Below are positions 9,250 through 17,390 of a DNA stretch of 64,000 nt, in pieces (the stretch's first letter is position 1; each line of letters starts with the position of its first letter). The notes beneath the pieces are model-generated. The model saw only the letters and a list, made by a program, of their open reading frames with translations. It was not told the origin of the DNA and did not search any database. Position numbers and translations under genes: made by a program. Source of the stretch: Alphaproteobacteria bacterium SO-S41 (GTDB taxonomy: Bacteria > Pseudomonadota > Alphaproteobacteria > Micropepsales > Micropepsaceae); NCBI GenBank assembly GCA_019670725.1, contig AP024629.1:2294001-2358000 (forward strand), read 5' to 3'.

Positions 9250-10677
9250 ATGTCCATCCAGATCCTGATGCCCGCTTTGTCTCCCACCATGGAGGAGGGC
9301 ACGCTCGCCAAATGGCTGGTCAAGGAAGGCCAGTCCGTGAAGGCTGGCGACGTGATCGCCGAGATCGAAACCGACAAGGCGACCATGGAGGTTGAGGCGG
9401 TGGACGAGGGCGTCGTCAGCAAGCTGCTGATCGGCGAGGGCACCGAAGGCGTCAAGGTCAACACGCCCATCGCCGAACTCCAGGGCGAAGGCGAGGAAGC
9501 CGCGCCCGCACCGAAGGCCGAAGCGAAGCCTGAACCCAAGGCGGAAGCGAAAGCCGAGCCCGAAGCTCCGAAGGCGGACGAACCTGCGCCCGCCGCCGAG
9601 CCGGCGCCTGCCGCCGCGCCTGAGCCCAAGGCCGCCGTCGCGCCGCAGTCGAAGGACGATGCGGCGACGACCACCGAAGTGCCCAACGGCACGGCGATGG
9701 AAAACGTCACCGTCCGCGAAGCGCTCCGCGACGCCATGGCCGAAGAGATGCGCCGCGACGGCAACGTCTTCCTGATGGGCGAGGAAGTCGGCCAGTACCA
9801 GGGCGCCTACAAGATTAGCCAGGGCCTGCTCGACGAGTTCGGGCCTCAGCGCGTCATCGATACGCCGATCACCGAACAGGGCTTCGCCGGCCTCGGCGTC
9901 GGCGCAGCCTTTGCGGGCCTGAAGCCCATCGTCGAGTTCATGACGATGAACTTCGCCATGCAGGCGATCGACCAAATCATCAACTCCGCCGCCAAGACGC
10001 TTTACATGGCCGGCGGCCAGATGGGTTGCCCGATCGTGTTTCGCGGCCCCAACGGCGCCGCCTCGCGCGTCGCGGCGCAGCACAGCCAGAACTACGCGGC
10101 GTGGTACGCGCACATTCCCGGCCTCAAGGTCGTCGCGCCCTATTTTGCCGCCGACGCCAAGGGCCTGCTCAAGGCGGCGATCCGCGACCCCAACCCCGTC
10201 ATCTTCCTCGAAAACGAGATCTGCTACGGCAAGACCTTCCCCGTACCGGTCATGGACGATTTCGTCCTGCCGCTCGGCAAGGCGCGCGTCGTGAAGCCGG
10301 GCAAGGACATCACGCTCGTCTCGTTCTCGATCACCATGGGCCTCATCCTCGAAGCCGCCGAGTTGCTCGCCAAGGACGGCGTCGATGTCGAGATCATCGA
10401 CCTCCGCTCCATCCGTCCGCTCGACGCGGCGACGGTCGTCGCTTCGGTGAAGAAGACGAACCGCCTCGTCGTGGTGGAAGAGGGCTGGCCGATCTGCTCG
10501 ATCTCGTCGGAACTCGCCGCCCAGGTCCAGGGCGAGGCCTTCGACTATCTCGACGCGCCCATCATGCGCGTCACCGGCAAGGACGTGCCGATGCCCTATG
10601 CCGCCAATCTCGAAAAGCTCGCTCTGCCCTCGCTCGACGACGTCATGACGGCCGCCAAGGCCGCGCTCTATCGCTGA
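9250..10677 (+). CDS. pdhB: Pyruvate dehydrogenase E1 component, beta subunit, with N-terminal lipoyl domain
   Basis: The 475-residue protein has an N-terminal lipoyl domain (residues 1-80, lipoyl lysine K43 in [11 protein letters not shown]), an Ala/Pro/Lys/Glu-rich flexible linker to about residue 145, and a transketolase-like E1 beta part ([60 protein letters not shown]). The extra lipoyl domain on E1 beta is a known alphaproteobacterial arrangement. Its first 80 codons closely resemble those of pdhC, consistent with a domain duplication. It works with PdhA, PdhC and Lpd. Confidence 0.97.
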   Translation: MSIQILMPALSPTMEEGTLAKWLVKEGQSVKAGDVIAEIETDKATMEVEAVDEGVVSKLLIGEGTEGVKVNTPIAELQGEGEEAAPAPKAEAKPEPKAEAKAEPEAPKADEPAPAAEPAPAAAPEPKAAVAPQSKDDAATTTEVPNGTAMENVTVREALRDAMAEEMRRDGNVFLMGEEVGQYQGAYKISQGLLDEFGPQRVIDTPITEQGFAGLGVGAAFAGLKPIVEFMTMNFAMQAIDQIINSAAKTLYMAGGQMGCPIVFRGPNGAASRVAAQHSQNYAAWYAHIPGLKVVAPYFAADAKGLLKAAIRDPNPVIFLENEICYGKTFPVPVMDDFVLPLGKARVVKPGKDITLVSFSITMGLILEAAELLAKDGVDVEIIDLRSIRPLDAATVVASVKKTNRLVVVEEGWPICSISSELAAQVQGEAFDYLDAPIMRVTGKDVPMPYAANLEKLALPSLDDVMTAAKAALYR

Positions 10678-10684
10678 GGCGGCC

Positions 10685-11005
10685 ATGGTCTTCGGTCAGA
10701 AGAAATCCCGCGAACTGAAGGCCCCGCCCGCCGCGGCGAGCGATCCTGACAGCGCCGAGGTCCTGCGCGCCTGGATCGTCAATCGCGGCCTCCAGGTCTC
10801 GCTTCAGCCGATGGCCTTCGGGCCGGAAGGTCATGTCTGGGGCATGCTGCTGGTCGATATCGCCCGTCATGTCGCGCGCGCCATCCATGCCGAAACCGGC
10901 ACGGCGGAAATGACGACGCTGCACAAGATCAAAGAAATGCTCGATGCCGAGTGGGACAACGCGACCGACCCCGGCACCACCGAAAAAGCCCCGAAGGGTC
11001 ATTGA
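10685..11005 (+). CDS. DUF5076 domain protein of the pdh cluster
   Basis: A 106-residue soluble protein whose whole length resembles the DUF5076 family, often seen between pdhB and pdhC in alphaproteobacteria ([39 protein letters not shown]). Function unknown. The conserved position suggests a role with the dehydrogenase complex, but that is inference. It starts 7 bases after pdhB and ends 4 bases before the pdhC start. The last residues are polar and low in complexity. Confidence 0.8.
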   Translation: MVFGQKKSRELKAPPAAASDPDSAEVLRAWIVNRGLQVSLQPMAFGPEGHVWGMLLVDIARHVARAIHAETGTAEMTTLHKIKEMLDAEWDNATDPGTTEKAPKGH

Positions 11006-11009
11006 AGAT

Positions 11010-12377
11010 ATGCCCACCAACATCCTCATGCCCGCGCTGTCGCCCACGATGGAAGAGGGCACGCTCGCCAAGTGGCTGAAGAAGGAAGGCGACGCGGTGA
11101 AGGCCGGCGACGTCATCGCCGAGATCGAGACCGACAAGGCGACCATGGAGGTCGAGGCGGTCGATGAAGGCACGCTCGCCAAGATCCTCGTCCCCGAGGG
11201 CTCCGAAAACGTGAAGATCAACACCCCCATCGCCGTGCTGGCGGAGGAGGGCGAGGACGCCAGCGCCGCCGCGCCTGCCGCGAAGCCGGAACCGAAGGCC
11301 GACGCGGCGCCGGAGGCGAAGCCCGAACCGAAGGCTGAGGCCAAAGCCGAGCCCGCGCCCAAGGCCGAATCTGCGAAAGCGGATGCCGCGCCGCCAGCCG
11401 CAGCGCCTGCCAATCCTGGCGAACGCATCTTCGCTTCGCCGCTGGCCAAACGCCTCGCCGGCGACGGCAAGCTCGATCTGAAACTCATCTCCGGTACGGG
11501 CCCCGGCGGCCGCATCGTCAAGGCGGACGTCGAAAAGGCGCTCGCCGGCGGTCCGCTGAAAGCCGCCGACAAACCCGCCGCCGACAAGGCCGCCCCGGCT
11601 CCGAAAGCCGCGCCGTCCGCACCAGCCACACCGGCCCCCGCCGGCTCGCTCCCGGACGCGCGCCTGTTCTACAAGGAAGGCAGCTACAAAACCGTCCCGC
11701 ACGACTCGATGCGCAAGACGGTCGCCAAGCGCCTGACCGTCGCGAAGCGCGACATCCCGCATTACTACCTCACCGCCGACATCGAGATCGACGCGCTGCT
11801 CGCTGCGCGCGAGGCGATCAACGCCAAGTCGCCCAAGGACGGCGACGGCGCCTACAAGGTCTCGGTCAACGACTTCGTCATCAAGGCGGTCGCCGCCGCG
11901 CTGATCAAGGTGCCCGACGTCAACGCCTCGTGGACCGAGACCGAGATGCTCGTCCACCAGCATGCCGATGTCGGTATCGCCGTCGCGCTGCCCGGCGGTC
12001 TCATCACGCCGATCATCTTCGCCGCCGAGACCAAGGGCCTCGTCCAGATCTCGCGCGAGGCGAAAGACCTCGCCGGCAAGGCCAAGGCGAAGAAGCTGAA
12101 GCCCGCCGACTATGAGGGCGGTTCGTTCTCCGTCTCCAATCTCGGCATGTTCGGGATGCGCGACTTCACCGCCGTCATCAACCCGCCCCAGGCCGCGATC
12201 CTGGCGGTCGGCGCGGGCGAGAAGCGCCCCGTCGTGCGCGGCGACAAGCTCGAGATCGCCACCGTCATGACGGTCCGCATGTCCTGCGACCACCGCGTCA
12301 TCGACGGCGCCCTCGGCGCCACCTGGCTCGCCGCCTTCAAGGGCTTCCTCGAAGACCCCGTGACGATGCTCGCCTAG
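11010..12377 (+). CDS. pdhC: Pyruvate dehydrogenase E2 component (dihydrolipoyl acetyltransferase)
   Basis: The core of the complex, moving the acetyl group from lipoyl to CoA. The 455-residue protein has an N-terminal lipoyl domain (K43 in [11 protein letters not shown]), a long Ala/Pro/Lys linker, a peripheral-subunit-binding domain ([19 protein letters not shown] through [12 protein letters not shown], about 138-178) and a C-terminal acyltransferase domain with the catalytic DHRVIDG near the end. ATG 11010 was chosen because [20 protein letters not shown] is the canonical beginning; GAAG lies just upstream. Last gene of the pdh cluster. Confidence 0.96.
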   Translation: MPTNILMPALSPTMEEGTLAKWLKKEGDAVKAGDVIAEIETDKATMEVEAVDEGTLAKILVPEGSENVKINTPIAVLAEEGEDASAAAPAAKPEPKADAAPEAKPEPKAEAKAEPAPKAESAKADAAPPAAAPANPGERIFASPLAKRLAGDGKLDLKLISGTGPGGRIVKADVEKALAGGPLKAADKPAADKAAPAPKAAPSAPATPAPAGSLPDARLFYKEGSYKTVPHDSMRKTVAKRLTVAKRDIPHYYLTADIEIDALLAAREAINAKSPKDGDGAYKVSVNDFVIKAVAAALIKVPDVNASWTETEMLVHQHADVGIAVALPGGLITPIIFAAETKGLVQISREAKDLAGKAKAKKLKPADYEGGSFSVSNLGMFGMRDFTAVINPPQAAILAVGAGEKRPVVRGDKLEIATVMTVRMSCDHRVIDGALGATWLAAFKGFLEDPVTMLA

Positions 12378-12386
12378 CTTCTGCGT

Positions 12387-12413
12387 CGCGCATCTCCGTT
12401 TGAGGGATGCGCG
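12387..12413 (+). terminator. GC-rich hairpin after pdhC, possible terminator without T-tract
   Basis: A perfect 8-base inverted repeat (CGCGCATC / GATGCGCG) with an 11-base loop starts 9 bases after the pdhC stop. No run of T follows, so it is not a classical intrinsic terminator; it may protect the 3' end of the pdh transcript or act with Rho. Confidence 0.3.
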
Positions 12414-12507
12414 GATCAGCCCAAGCCTCCTAGGGTTGCTCCGTCAGGAACGGTCGCTGCAATGCGCTGCGCCCGTGAGAGCCTGACGGCTGGAGAGGTT
12501 TTTGATC

Positions 12508-13035
12508 ATGCGCATTTGTTCGGCAATGCTTGTCGCCGCCACCGTTTTCTTCGCCTCGCCGGTTGTCGCCAGAGAGCAGAAACAGAGCGATGTTCCCGAC
12601 ATCAAGGCGTGCCAGGTCCTTACGGCCAATACGCTGGCCGTGCCGGGCGCGAGGATTCTCGGCTATACCTTCGACCCGGATAAGGAGGGTGCGAGCGACA
12701 AATTTACGTTCGCGTCGGAGTGCAGGTATCTCGTCAAAACCGCCACCGAAGCCCTTCTGGAAATCACGGTGAGGCTTAGCCAATACGAGTCCGTCGAAGC
12801 GGCCAAGGCGGGTTTTCAGTCCGCGATGAAAAAGACGATTGATGATGGCGATAAAGTGACGCCACTCGAAGGTATCGCGGATGAGGGCTATTCCGTCGAT
12901 CACCCTCCGCATCTCGCCATCGCGGCGCGATCCGGCGACCGGCGCGTCATGATGTGGTCGCGGGACGATGAGTTCAAACCCGTCATGGAGGTGCTTGTGA
13001 TGCTTGCCTTTGTCGCCTGGCCGGCTGAGCACTGA
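12508..13035 (+). CDS. Exported protein of unknown function
   Basis: A 175-residue protein with a signal peptide (MRICSAMLVAATVFFASPVVA) followed by a mature domain with two cysteines (KACQVL and SECRYLV), a mixed alpha/beta pattern (ALLEITVRLSQYESVEAAKA, FQSAMKKTIDD) and DRRVMMWSRDDEFKPV near the end. The layout recalls small periplasmic proteins of unassigned function, but no family was recognised. The ATG at 12508 is supported by GGAGAGG about 10 bases upstream. It is a stand-alone gene between pdhC and a convergent YaiI-type gene. Codon choice looks somewhat less GC-biased than in its neighbours. Confidence 0.65.
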   Translation: MRICSAMLVAATVFFASPVVAREQKQSDVPDIKACQVLTANTLAVPGARILGYTFDPDKEGASDKFTFASECRYLVKTATEALLEITVRLSQYESVEAAKAGFQSAMKKTIDDGDKVTPLEGIADEGYSVDHPPHLAIAARSGDRRVMMWSRDDEFKPVMEVLVMLAFVAWPAEH

Positions 13036-13052
13036 ATGTTGAGCGCGGCCGC

Positions 13053-13505
13053 CTAACCCCGCTTTGCCTTCTGCACCGCCGTATCCAGTGCCTGCAGAAA
13101 CCGTGAGCGGTCCTGCTGGCTGAACGGCCGCGGCCCGCCGCCGCCTTCGCCGAACGAGCGCAGGTGCTCCATCACGGCGCGCTGCGCCAGCGCGGTGCCG
13201 ATCGAATCCACTGTGAACGGATTGCCTTTCGCGCCCAGCGCCGCGCCGCCGGCTTTCAGCGCGCGGTCGGCGAGGGGGATGTCGTTGGTGATGACGATAT
13301 CGCCCGGCTTTACCCGTTCGGCGATCCAGTCGTCGGCGAGGTCCGGCCCTTCCTCGACCATGACGAAGGTGACGTCCGGCGGCGTGCGGATGAAGGCATT
13401 GGCGACCACGAAGACCGGGCATCCCGTCCGCCGAGCGACCTTGTAGACCTCCTCCTTCACCGGGCAGGCATCGGCGTCGACGAAGATGGTGGGCGAGGGC
13501 GGCAC
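13053..13505 (-). CDS. YaiI/YqxD (DUF188) family protein
   Basis: A 150-residue member of the DUF188 family. It shows FVDADACPVKEEVYKVARR at the N-terminus, VANAFIRTPPDVTFVMVEEG, the acidic cluster DLADDWIAERVKPGDIVITN, and DIPLADRALKAGGAALGAKG, a PIN-like arrangement of conserved aspartates. The biochemical role is not established; nuclease activity is only a guess from the fold. The start is a GTG at 13505. It faces the upstream exported-protein gene tail to tail (17-base gap) and diverges from the S10 peptidase gene. Confidence 0.9.
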   Translation of the reverse strand: MPPSPTIFVDADACPVKEEVYKVARRTGCPVFVVANAFIRTPPDVTFVMVEEGPDLADDWIAERVKPGDIVITNDIPLADRALKAGGAALGAKGNPFTVDSIGTALAQRAVMEHLRSFGEGGGGPRPFSQQDRSRFLQALDTAVQKAKRG

Positions 13506-13626
13506 TTGGGCCTCAACGATGCGAATCCGGTAACGATGTTGGCATAACGCCCGCGCGCTTGCCGCTCCCCGGGTCTAGCGTTCCGGCCTAGAGTTCGCCA
13601 TCGCCCATTTCGCCGGGAAATCAGCC

Positions 13627-15246
13627 ATGAAGCGTCTGCTGCTCGCCTGCGCCGTCCTGCCGCTTTGCCTCGCGCCCGCCTTCGCCGACGACAAGAGCGA
13701 CGAGCCCAGGCTCATCACCGACAAGTATTTCAAGCCGGAGGAGGTCCGTACCACCGGCTCCGTCACCATCGGCGGCAACCGGATCGACTACCAGGCCGTC
13801 GCCGGCACGCTGGTCGTCCACCCCCGTGATTGGGACGACGTGCCCAAGCCCGCCGCGGACAAGGGCGACAAGGACGACAAGTCCGACGGCGAGGGCGGCT
13901 CCGATGCCGAGGCCGCGATGTCCTACGTCGCCTATTTCAAGGCGGGCACTGCGCCCGGCTCGCGGCCCGTGACCTTCATCTTCAACGGCGGGCCCGGCTC
14001 GGCGACGGTGTGGCTCCACATGGGCGCCTTCGGACCCAAGCGGGTGGTGACGTCGGAAGACAGCCACACCCCGGCCGCCCCCTACGGCATCGTCAACAAC
14101 GATGAATCCATCCTCGATGTCACCGATATGGTGTTCATCGACGCGCCCGGCACCGGCTTCGGCCGCATCGCGGGCAAGGAGAAGGAGGACGCGTTCTACA
14201 GCGTCGATGCCGACGCCTACGCCTTCTCCGAGTTCATCTCGCAGTTCCTCACCAAGTTCAGCCTGTGGAATGCGCCCAAATATCTCTTCGGCGAAAGCTA
14301 CGGCACCACCCGCGCGGCGGTGCTCGTCAACATGCTCCAGGACGAACGCGACATCGATTTCAACGGCGTGATGATGCTGTCGCAAATCCTGAACTTCGAT
14401 CTCAGCCCCGACGGTCCCAGCAGCAATCCGGGCGTCGACCTGCCGTATCAGCTCGCGCTGCCGACCTATGCCGCGACCGCCTGGTACCACAAGCTGCTGC
14501 CCGACTATCAGGGCGACGTCCGCACGCTGCTCGACGAGGTCGAGCAGTTCGCGCTGACCGACTACGCGCTTGCGCTCCAGGCGGGCGCCGACCTGCCGGA
14601 GGACCGCCGCAACGCCGTCGCCGAGCAGCTCCACCGCTATACCGGCCTGCCGGTTGCCTACATCCTGAAGGCCAATCTGCGCATCGAGGGCGGCGTCTTT
14701 GAAAAGAACCTGCAGGACGCGACCGGCATCACCACCGGCCGTCTCGACACCCGCTTTTCAGGCCCCACGATCGATCCGCTCAGCAAGGATGCCGACTACG
14801 ATCCGCAGTCGGCGGCGATCAGCTCGGCCTATGTCTCGGCCTTCAACCACTATGCCCGCACCGAGCTGAAATTCGGCGGCGACCGCCGCTACAAGCCCTC
14901 GGCGGGCCTCTGGCGTTTCTGGAACTTCCAGCACACCCCGCCCGGCGACGACCGTCCGGCCCAGCAGGCGGCGAATGTCATGCCCGACCTCGCCGTCGCC
15001 ATGAAGACCAACCCGACCCTGCATGTGCAGCTTCACGCCGGCTATTACGATCTCGCCACGCCCTATTTCGAGGGCGTCTACGAGATGAAGCACCTCGCTA
15101 TCCCCAAGGAGCTGCAGGGCAATATCGAGTACAAGTTCTACGACTCCGGGCACATGGTCTACGCCCACGAGGACTCGATGAAGATCCTCCATGACACCGT
15201 CGCCGAGTTCGTCACGCGCACCGACAATCTGACGGTTCAGCCCTGA
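13627..15246 (+). CDS. Secreted S10 family serine carboxypeptidase-like protein
   Basis: A 539-residue protein with a signal peptide (MKRLLLACAVLPLCLAPAFA), a charged Asp/Lys-rich stretch (residues about 76-95) and an alpha/beta-hydrolase peptidase domain. The oxyanion segment FNGGPGSA is at about 119-126 and the nucleophile motif GESYGT places Ser at about 224. Late segments HAGYYDLATPYF and YDSGHMVYAH probably carry the catalytic Asp and His. The family removes C-terminal residues from peptides. Periplasmic or extracellular location is inferred from the signal peptide. The ATG follows GGGAAATCAGCC. Confidence 0.88.
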   Translation: MKRLLLACAVLPLCLAPAFADDKSDEPRLITDKYFKPEEVRTTGSVTIGGNRIDYQAVAGTLVVHPRDWDDVPKPAADKGDKDDKSDGEGGSDAEAAMSYVAYFKAGTAPGSRPVTFIFNGGPGSATVWLHMGAFGPKRVVTSEDSHTPAAPYGIVNNDESILDVTDMVFIDAPGTGFGRIAGKEKEDAFYSVDADAYAFSEFISQFLTKFSLWNAPKYLFGESYGTTRAAVLVNMLQDERDIDFNGVMMLSQILNFDLSPDGPSSNPGVDLPYQLALPTYAATAWYHKLLPDYQGDVRTLLDEVEQFALTDYALALQAGADLPEDRRNAVAEQLHRYTGLPVAYILKANLRIEGGVFEKNLQDATGITTGRLDTRFSGPTIDPLSKDADYDPQSAAISSAYVSAFNHYARTELKFGGDRRYKPSAGLWRFWNFQHTPPGDDRPAQQAANVMPDLAVAMKTNPTLHVQLHAGYYDLATPYFEGVYEMKHLAIPKELQGNIEYKFYDSGHMVYAHEDSMKILHDTVAEFVTRTDNLTVQP

Positions 15247-15280
15247 CGCCGGGCGAGGGGTGGGGTAGTCTCGCCGCATC

Positions 15281-15643
15281 ATGTGGCGCTACCTCCTCCT
15301 CGCTCTGATCGGCCTGCCCGCCGTCGCGCTGACCTACGGCATCGTCACCAGTGCCGCGACCGCTCGCGCGGTGCGGCGCCTGCCGCCCGTACCCGACGAC
15401 GAGCTGGGCGTCGCCTTCCTCGCGCCGTGGGCAGCTCTCGGGGCCTTCCTCCTCGGCTTCCTGATCCTGTGCCTGGTCGGCCGTGGCGATGCGGGGGCGA
15501 TCATCGCGGCCTCCGCCGGCCCGTTCCTCATCCTCGCGCTCGCCGCCATCGGCTGGTCGCGCCCCTCGGCCTCTGTCTGGATGGCCCAGACCTTCGCCAG
15601 CGGACTCGCCTTCATGGCCGTCGCTCTTTTGCTATTGGCTTGA
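15281..15643 (+). CDS. Small four-helix membrane protein, unknown
   Basis: A 120-residue hydrophobic protein with four predicted transmembrane segments (about 3-25, 47-67, 71-90 and 98-119) and one polar loop (RAVRRLPPVPDDELG). No family was recognised. It starts 35 bases after the S10 peptidase gene and may be co-transcribed with it. Its TGA stop (15641-15643) overlaps the -35 box of the promoter-like element before lpdA. Coding is supported by the consistent hydrophobic pattern, but the length is modest. Confidence 0.5.
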   Translation: MWRYLLLALIGLPAVALTYGIVTSAATARAVRRLPPVPDDELGVAFLAPWAALGAFLLGFLILCLVGRGDAGAIIAASAGPFLILALAAIGWSRPSASVWMAQTFASGLAFMAVALLLLA

Positions 15644-15667
15644 CATCAAGGACTTAAGTCCTATATT
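15640..15667 (+). promoter_or_regulatory. Sigma-70-type promoter with palindromic operator in its spacer
   Basis: TTGACA (15640-15645) and TATATT (15662-15667) are separated by 16 bases, a near-consensus housekeeping promoter. The spacer holds the perfect 14-base palindrome AGGACTTAAGTCCT (15649-15662), which also reaches the first base of the -10 box, a good place for a repressor. It points toward lpdA and predicts a leader of roughly 165 bases. The GACT...AGTC core recalls Rrf2-family operators, but the half-site spacing differs from IscR sites, so the regulator is not assigned. Confidence 0.6.
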
Positions 15668-15741
15668 CAGGCGCTGGGAGTGACAGGTGCGAGAGGTATG
15701 CGCGCGCGTGAAAAATATGCAAAACCGAGGTTCGAATAAGC

Positions 15742-15835
15742 GGGAAGGGAGGGGGAGGGGGTAAAAAAAATCCCCAGATCAATTCCACCCCCGATCTGCC
15801 GCTGCCCTGTCCTGACGCAAGGGGGGAATCCCCCC
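15742..15835 (+). promoter_or_regulatory. Structured lpdA leader: G-quadruplex motif and hairpin at the ribosome site
   Basis: Four G-tracts with loops of 2, 1 and 1 bases (15742-15761) fit a strong G-quadruplex motif on the coding strand. Further down, GGGGGG-AAT-CCCCCC (15821-15835) forms a tight hairpin that contains the only purine-rich stretch before the first ATG (15841), so folding could hide the ribosome-binding site. Regulation through this leader is inferred from position alone. Confidence 0.4.
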
Positions 15836-15840
15836 ATTTC

Positions 15841-17253
15841 ATGCCGGAATCCCTCATGACCCAATCCTACGACGTCATCGTGATCGGCTCCGGCCCCGGC
15901 GGCTATGTCTGCGCTATCCGCGCCGCCCAGCTCGGCAAGTCCGTCGCCATCGTGGAGCGCGAAGCGCTGGGCGGCATCTGCCTCAACTGGGGCTGTATCC
16001 CGACCAAGGCGCTGCTGCGCTCGGCCGAGGTCTGGCACCTCCTGCACCGGCTGGAAGAGTTCGGCATGTCCGCCGACAACGCCCGCTTCGACGTGAACGC
16101 CATCGTGAAGCGCTCGCGCAAGGTCGCGACGCAGCTCTCGGGCGGCGTCAAGTTCCTCATGAAGAAGAACAAGATCACCGTCATCGATGGCGAGGCCAAG
16201 CTGCTGGGGCAGGGCAAGATCGCCGTCGCCAAGGACGGCAAGACGACCGAATACGCCGCGAAGGATATCGTCCTCGCCACCGGCGCTCGCGCCCGCGCGC
16301 TCCCGGGGCTTGAGCCGGACGGCAAGCTCGTCTGGTCCTATCGCGAGGCCATGGTGCCGCCGTCGATGCCCAAGTCGCTGCTGGTCATCGGCTCCGGCGC
16401 CATCGGCATCGAGTTCGCCAGCTTCTTCAACACGCTGGGCGCCAAGACGACCGTTGTCGAGGTGATGGACCGCGTGCTGCCCGTCGAGGACGAGGAGATC
16501 GCCGCCTTCGCCGCCAAGCAGTTCAAGAAGCAGGGCATGACCCTCATCACCGGCGCGTCGGTGACCAAGCTCGACAAGGCCGCCGACAGCGTCACCGCCA
16601 CGATTAAGACCAAGGACGGCAAGGAACAGCAGATCACCGTCGATCGCGTGATCTCGGCCGTCGGCATCGTCGGCAATGTCGAAAATCTCGGTCTCGAAAC
16701 CGTCGGCGTAAAGGTCGAGAAGACCCATGTCGTCATCGACAAGTGGGGCGCGACGGGCGTCACCGGCGTCTGGGCGATCGGCGACATCGCCGGCCCGCCC
16801 TGGCTGGCGCACAAGGCCAGCCACGAGGGCATCATCGTCGCGGAACGCATCGCCGGCGTGAAGGGCGTCCACCCGCTCGACGTCTCAAAGATCCCCGGCT
16901 GCACATACTGCACGCCCCAGGTCGCCAGCGTCGGCCTCACCGAAGCCGCTGCCAAGGCCAAAGGCTACGACGTCAAGGTCGGCCGCTTCCCCTTCATCGG
17001 CAACGGCAAGGCGATCGCGCTCGGCGAAACCGACGGCATGGCCAAGACGGTGTTCGACGCCAAGACCGGCGAGCTCCTCGGCGCCCACATGGTCGGCGCC
17101 GAAGTCACCGAACTCATCCAGGGCTACACGATCGCCCGCACGCTCGAAGCCACCGAATCCGACCTCATGACCTCGGTCTTCCCGCACCCCACGCTGTCGG
17201 AGGTGATGGGCGAAGCGGTGCTGGACGCCTACGGGCGGGTGATCCACACCTAG
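15841..17253 (+). CDS. lpdA: Dihydrolipoamide dehydrogenase (E3)
   Basis: A flavoenzyme that reoxidises the lipoyl groups of 2-oxoacid dehydrogenase complexes with NAD. The 470-residue protein has the FAD motif VIVIGSGPGGYVCA near the N-terminus, the redox disulfide in GGICLNWGCIPTK, a second dinucleotide motif VIGSGAIGIEFASFF with an acidic residue at the end of the following strand (NAD preference), and the C-terminal interface HPTLSEVMGEAVLDAYGR bearing the catalytic His. Starts at 15841 and 15856 (MTQSYDVIVIG) are both possible; the first lies just after the hairpin. Likely partner of the PdhABC complex encoded 3.5 kb upstream. Confidence 0.96.
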   Translation: MPESLMTQSYDVIVIGSGPGGYVCAIRAAQLGKSVAIVEREALGGICLNWGCIPTKALLRSAEVWHLLHRLEEFGMSADNARFDVNAIVKRSRKVATQLSGGVKFLMKKNKITVIDGEAKLLGQGKIAVAKDGKTTEYAAKDIVLATGARARALPGLEPDGKLVWSYREAMVPPSMPKSLLVIGSGAIGIEFASFFNTLGAKTTVVEVMDRVLPVEDEEIAAFAAKQFKKQGMTLITGASVTKLDKAADSVTATIKTKDGKEQQITVDRVISAVGIVGNVENLGLETVGVKVEKTHVVIDKWGATGVTGVWAIGDIAGPPWLAHKASHEGIIVAERIAGVKGVHPLDVSKIPGCTYCTPQVASVGLTEAAAKAKGYDVKVGRFPFIGNGKAIALGETDGMAKTVFDAKTGELLGAHMVGAEVTELIQGYTIARTLEATESDLMTSVFPHPTLSEVMGEAVLDAYGRVIHT

Positions 17254-17263
17254 CACCGGCCTT

Positions 17264-17370
17264 CGTCATGGTGAGGTGCGGAGCGCGGCACGCGCGGAGC
17301 CTCGAACCACGCACGCTGTATCAACGTGCGTCCTTCGAGACGCGGTCTTCGACCGCTCCTCAGGATGACG
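17264..17370. repeat. Dispersed repeat, family C copy 1
   Basis: About 107 bases running from CGTCATGGTGAGGTGCGG to GCTCCTCAGGATGACG. A related sequence lies in inverted orientation at 36476-36587. Shared segments include GGAGCCTCGAACCACGC, GTCCTTCGAGACGCG and GACCGCTCCTCAGGATGA (as read here). It fills almost the whole gap between lpdA and the convergent ligase gene. It has internal inverted symmetry and no coding potential. Confidence 0.8.
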
Positions 17371-17390
17371 GAAAAGGGTGTGGTGTTGAG

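Noticed and set aside
10929-12293. A 454-residue open frame on the - strand opposite pdhC
   Set aside because: Its sequence is the mirror of lipoyl/linker coding; the pdhC frame has all E2 motifs.
12415-12500. GGAAC at about 12447 as a second EcfG promoter before the exported-protein gene
   Set aside because: No CGTT follows at 16-17 bases.
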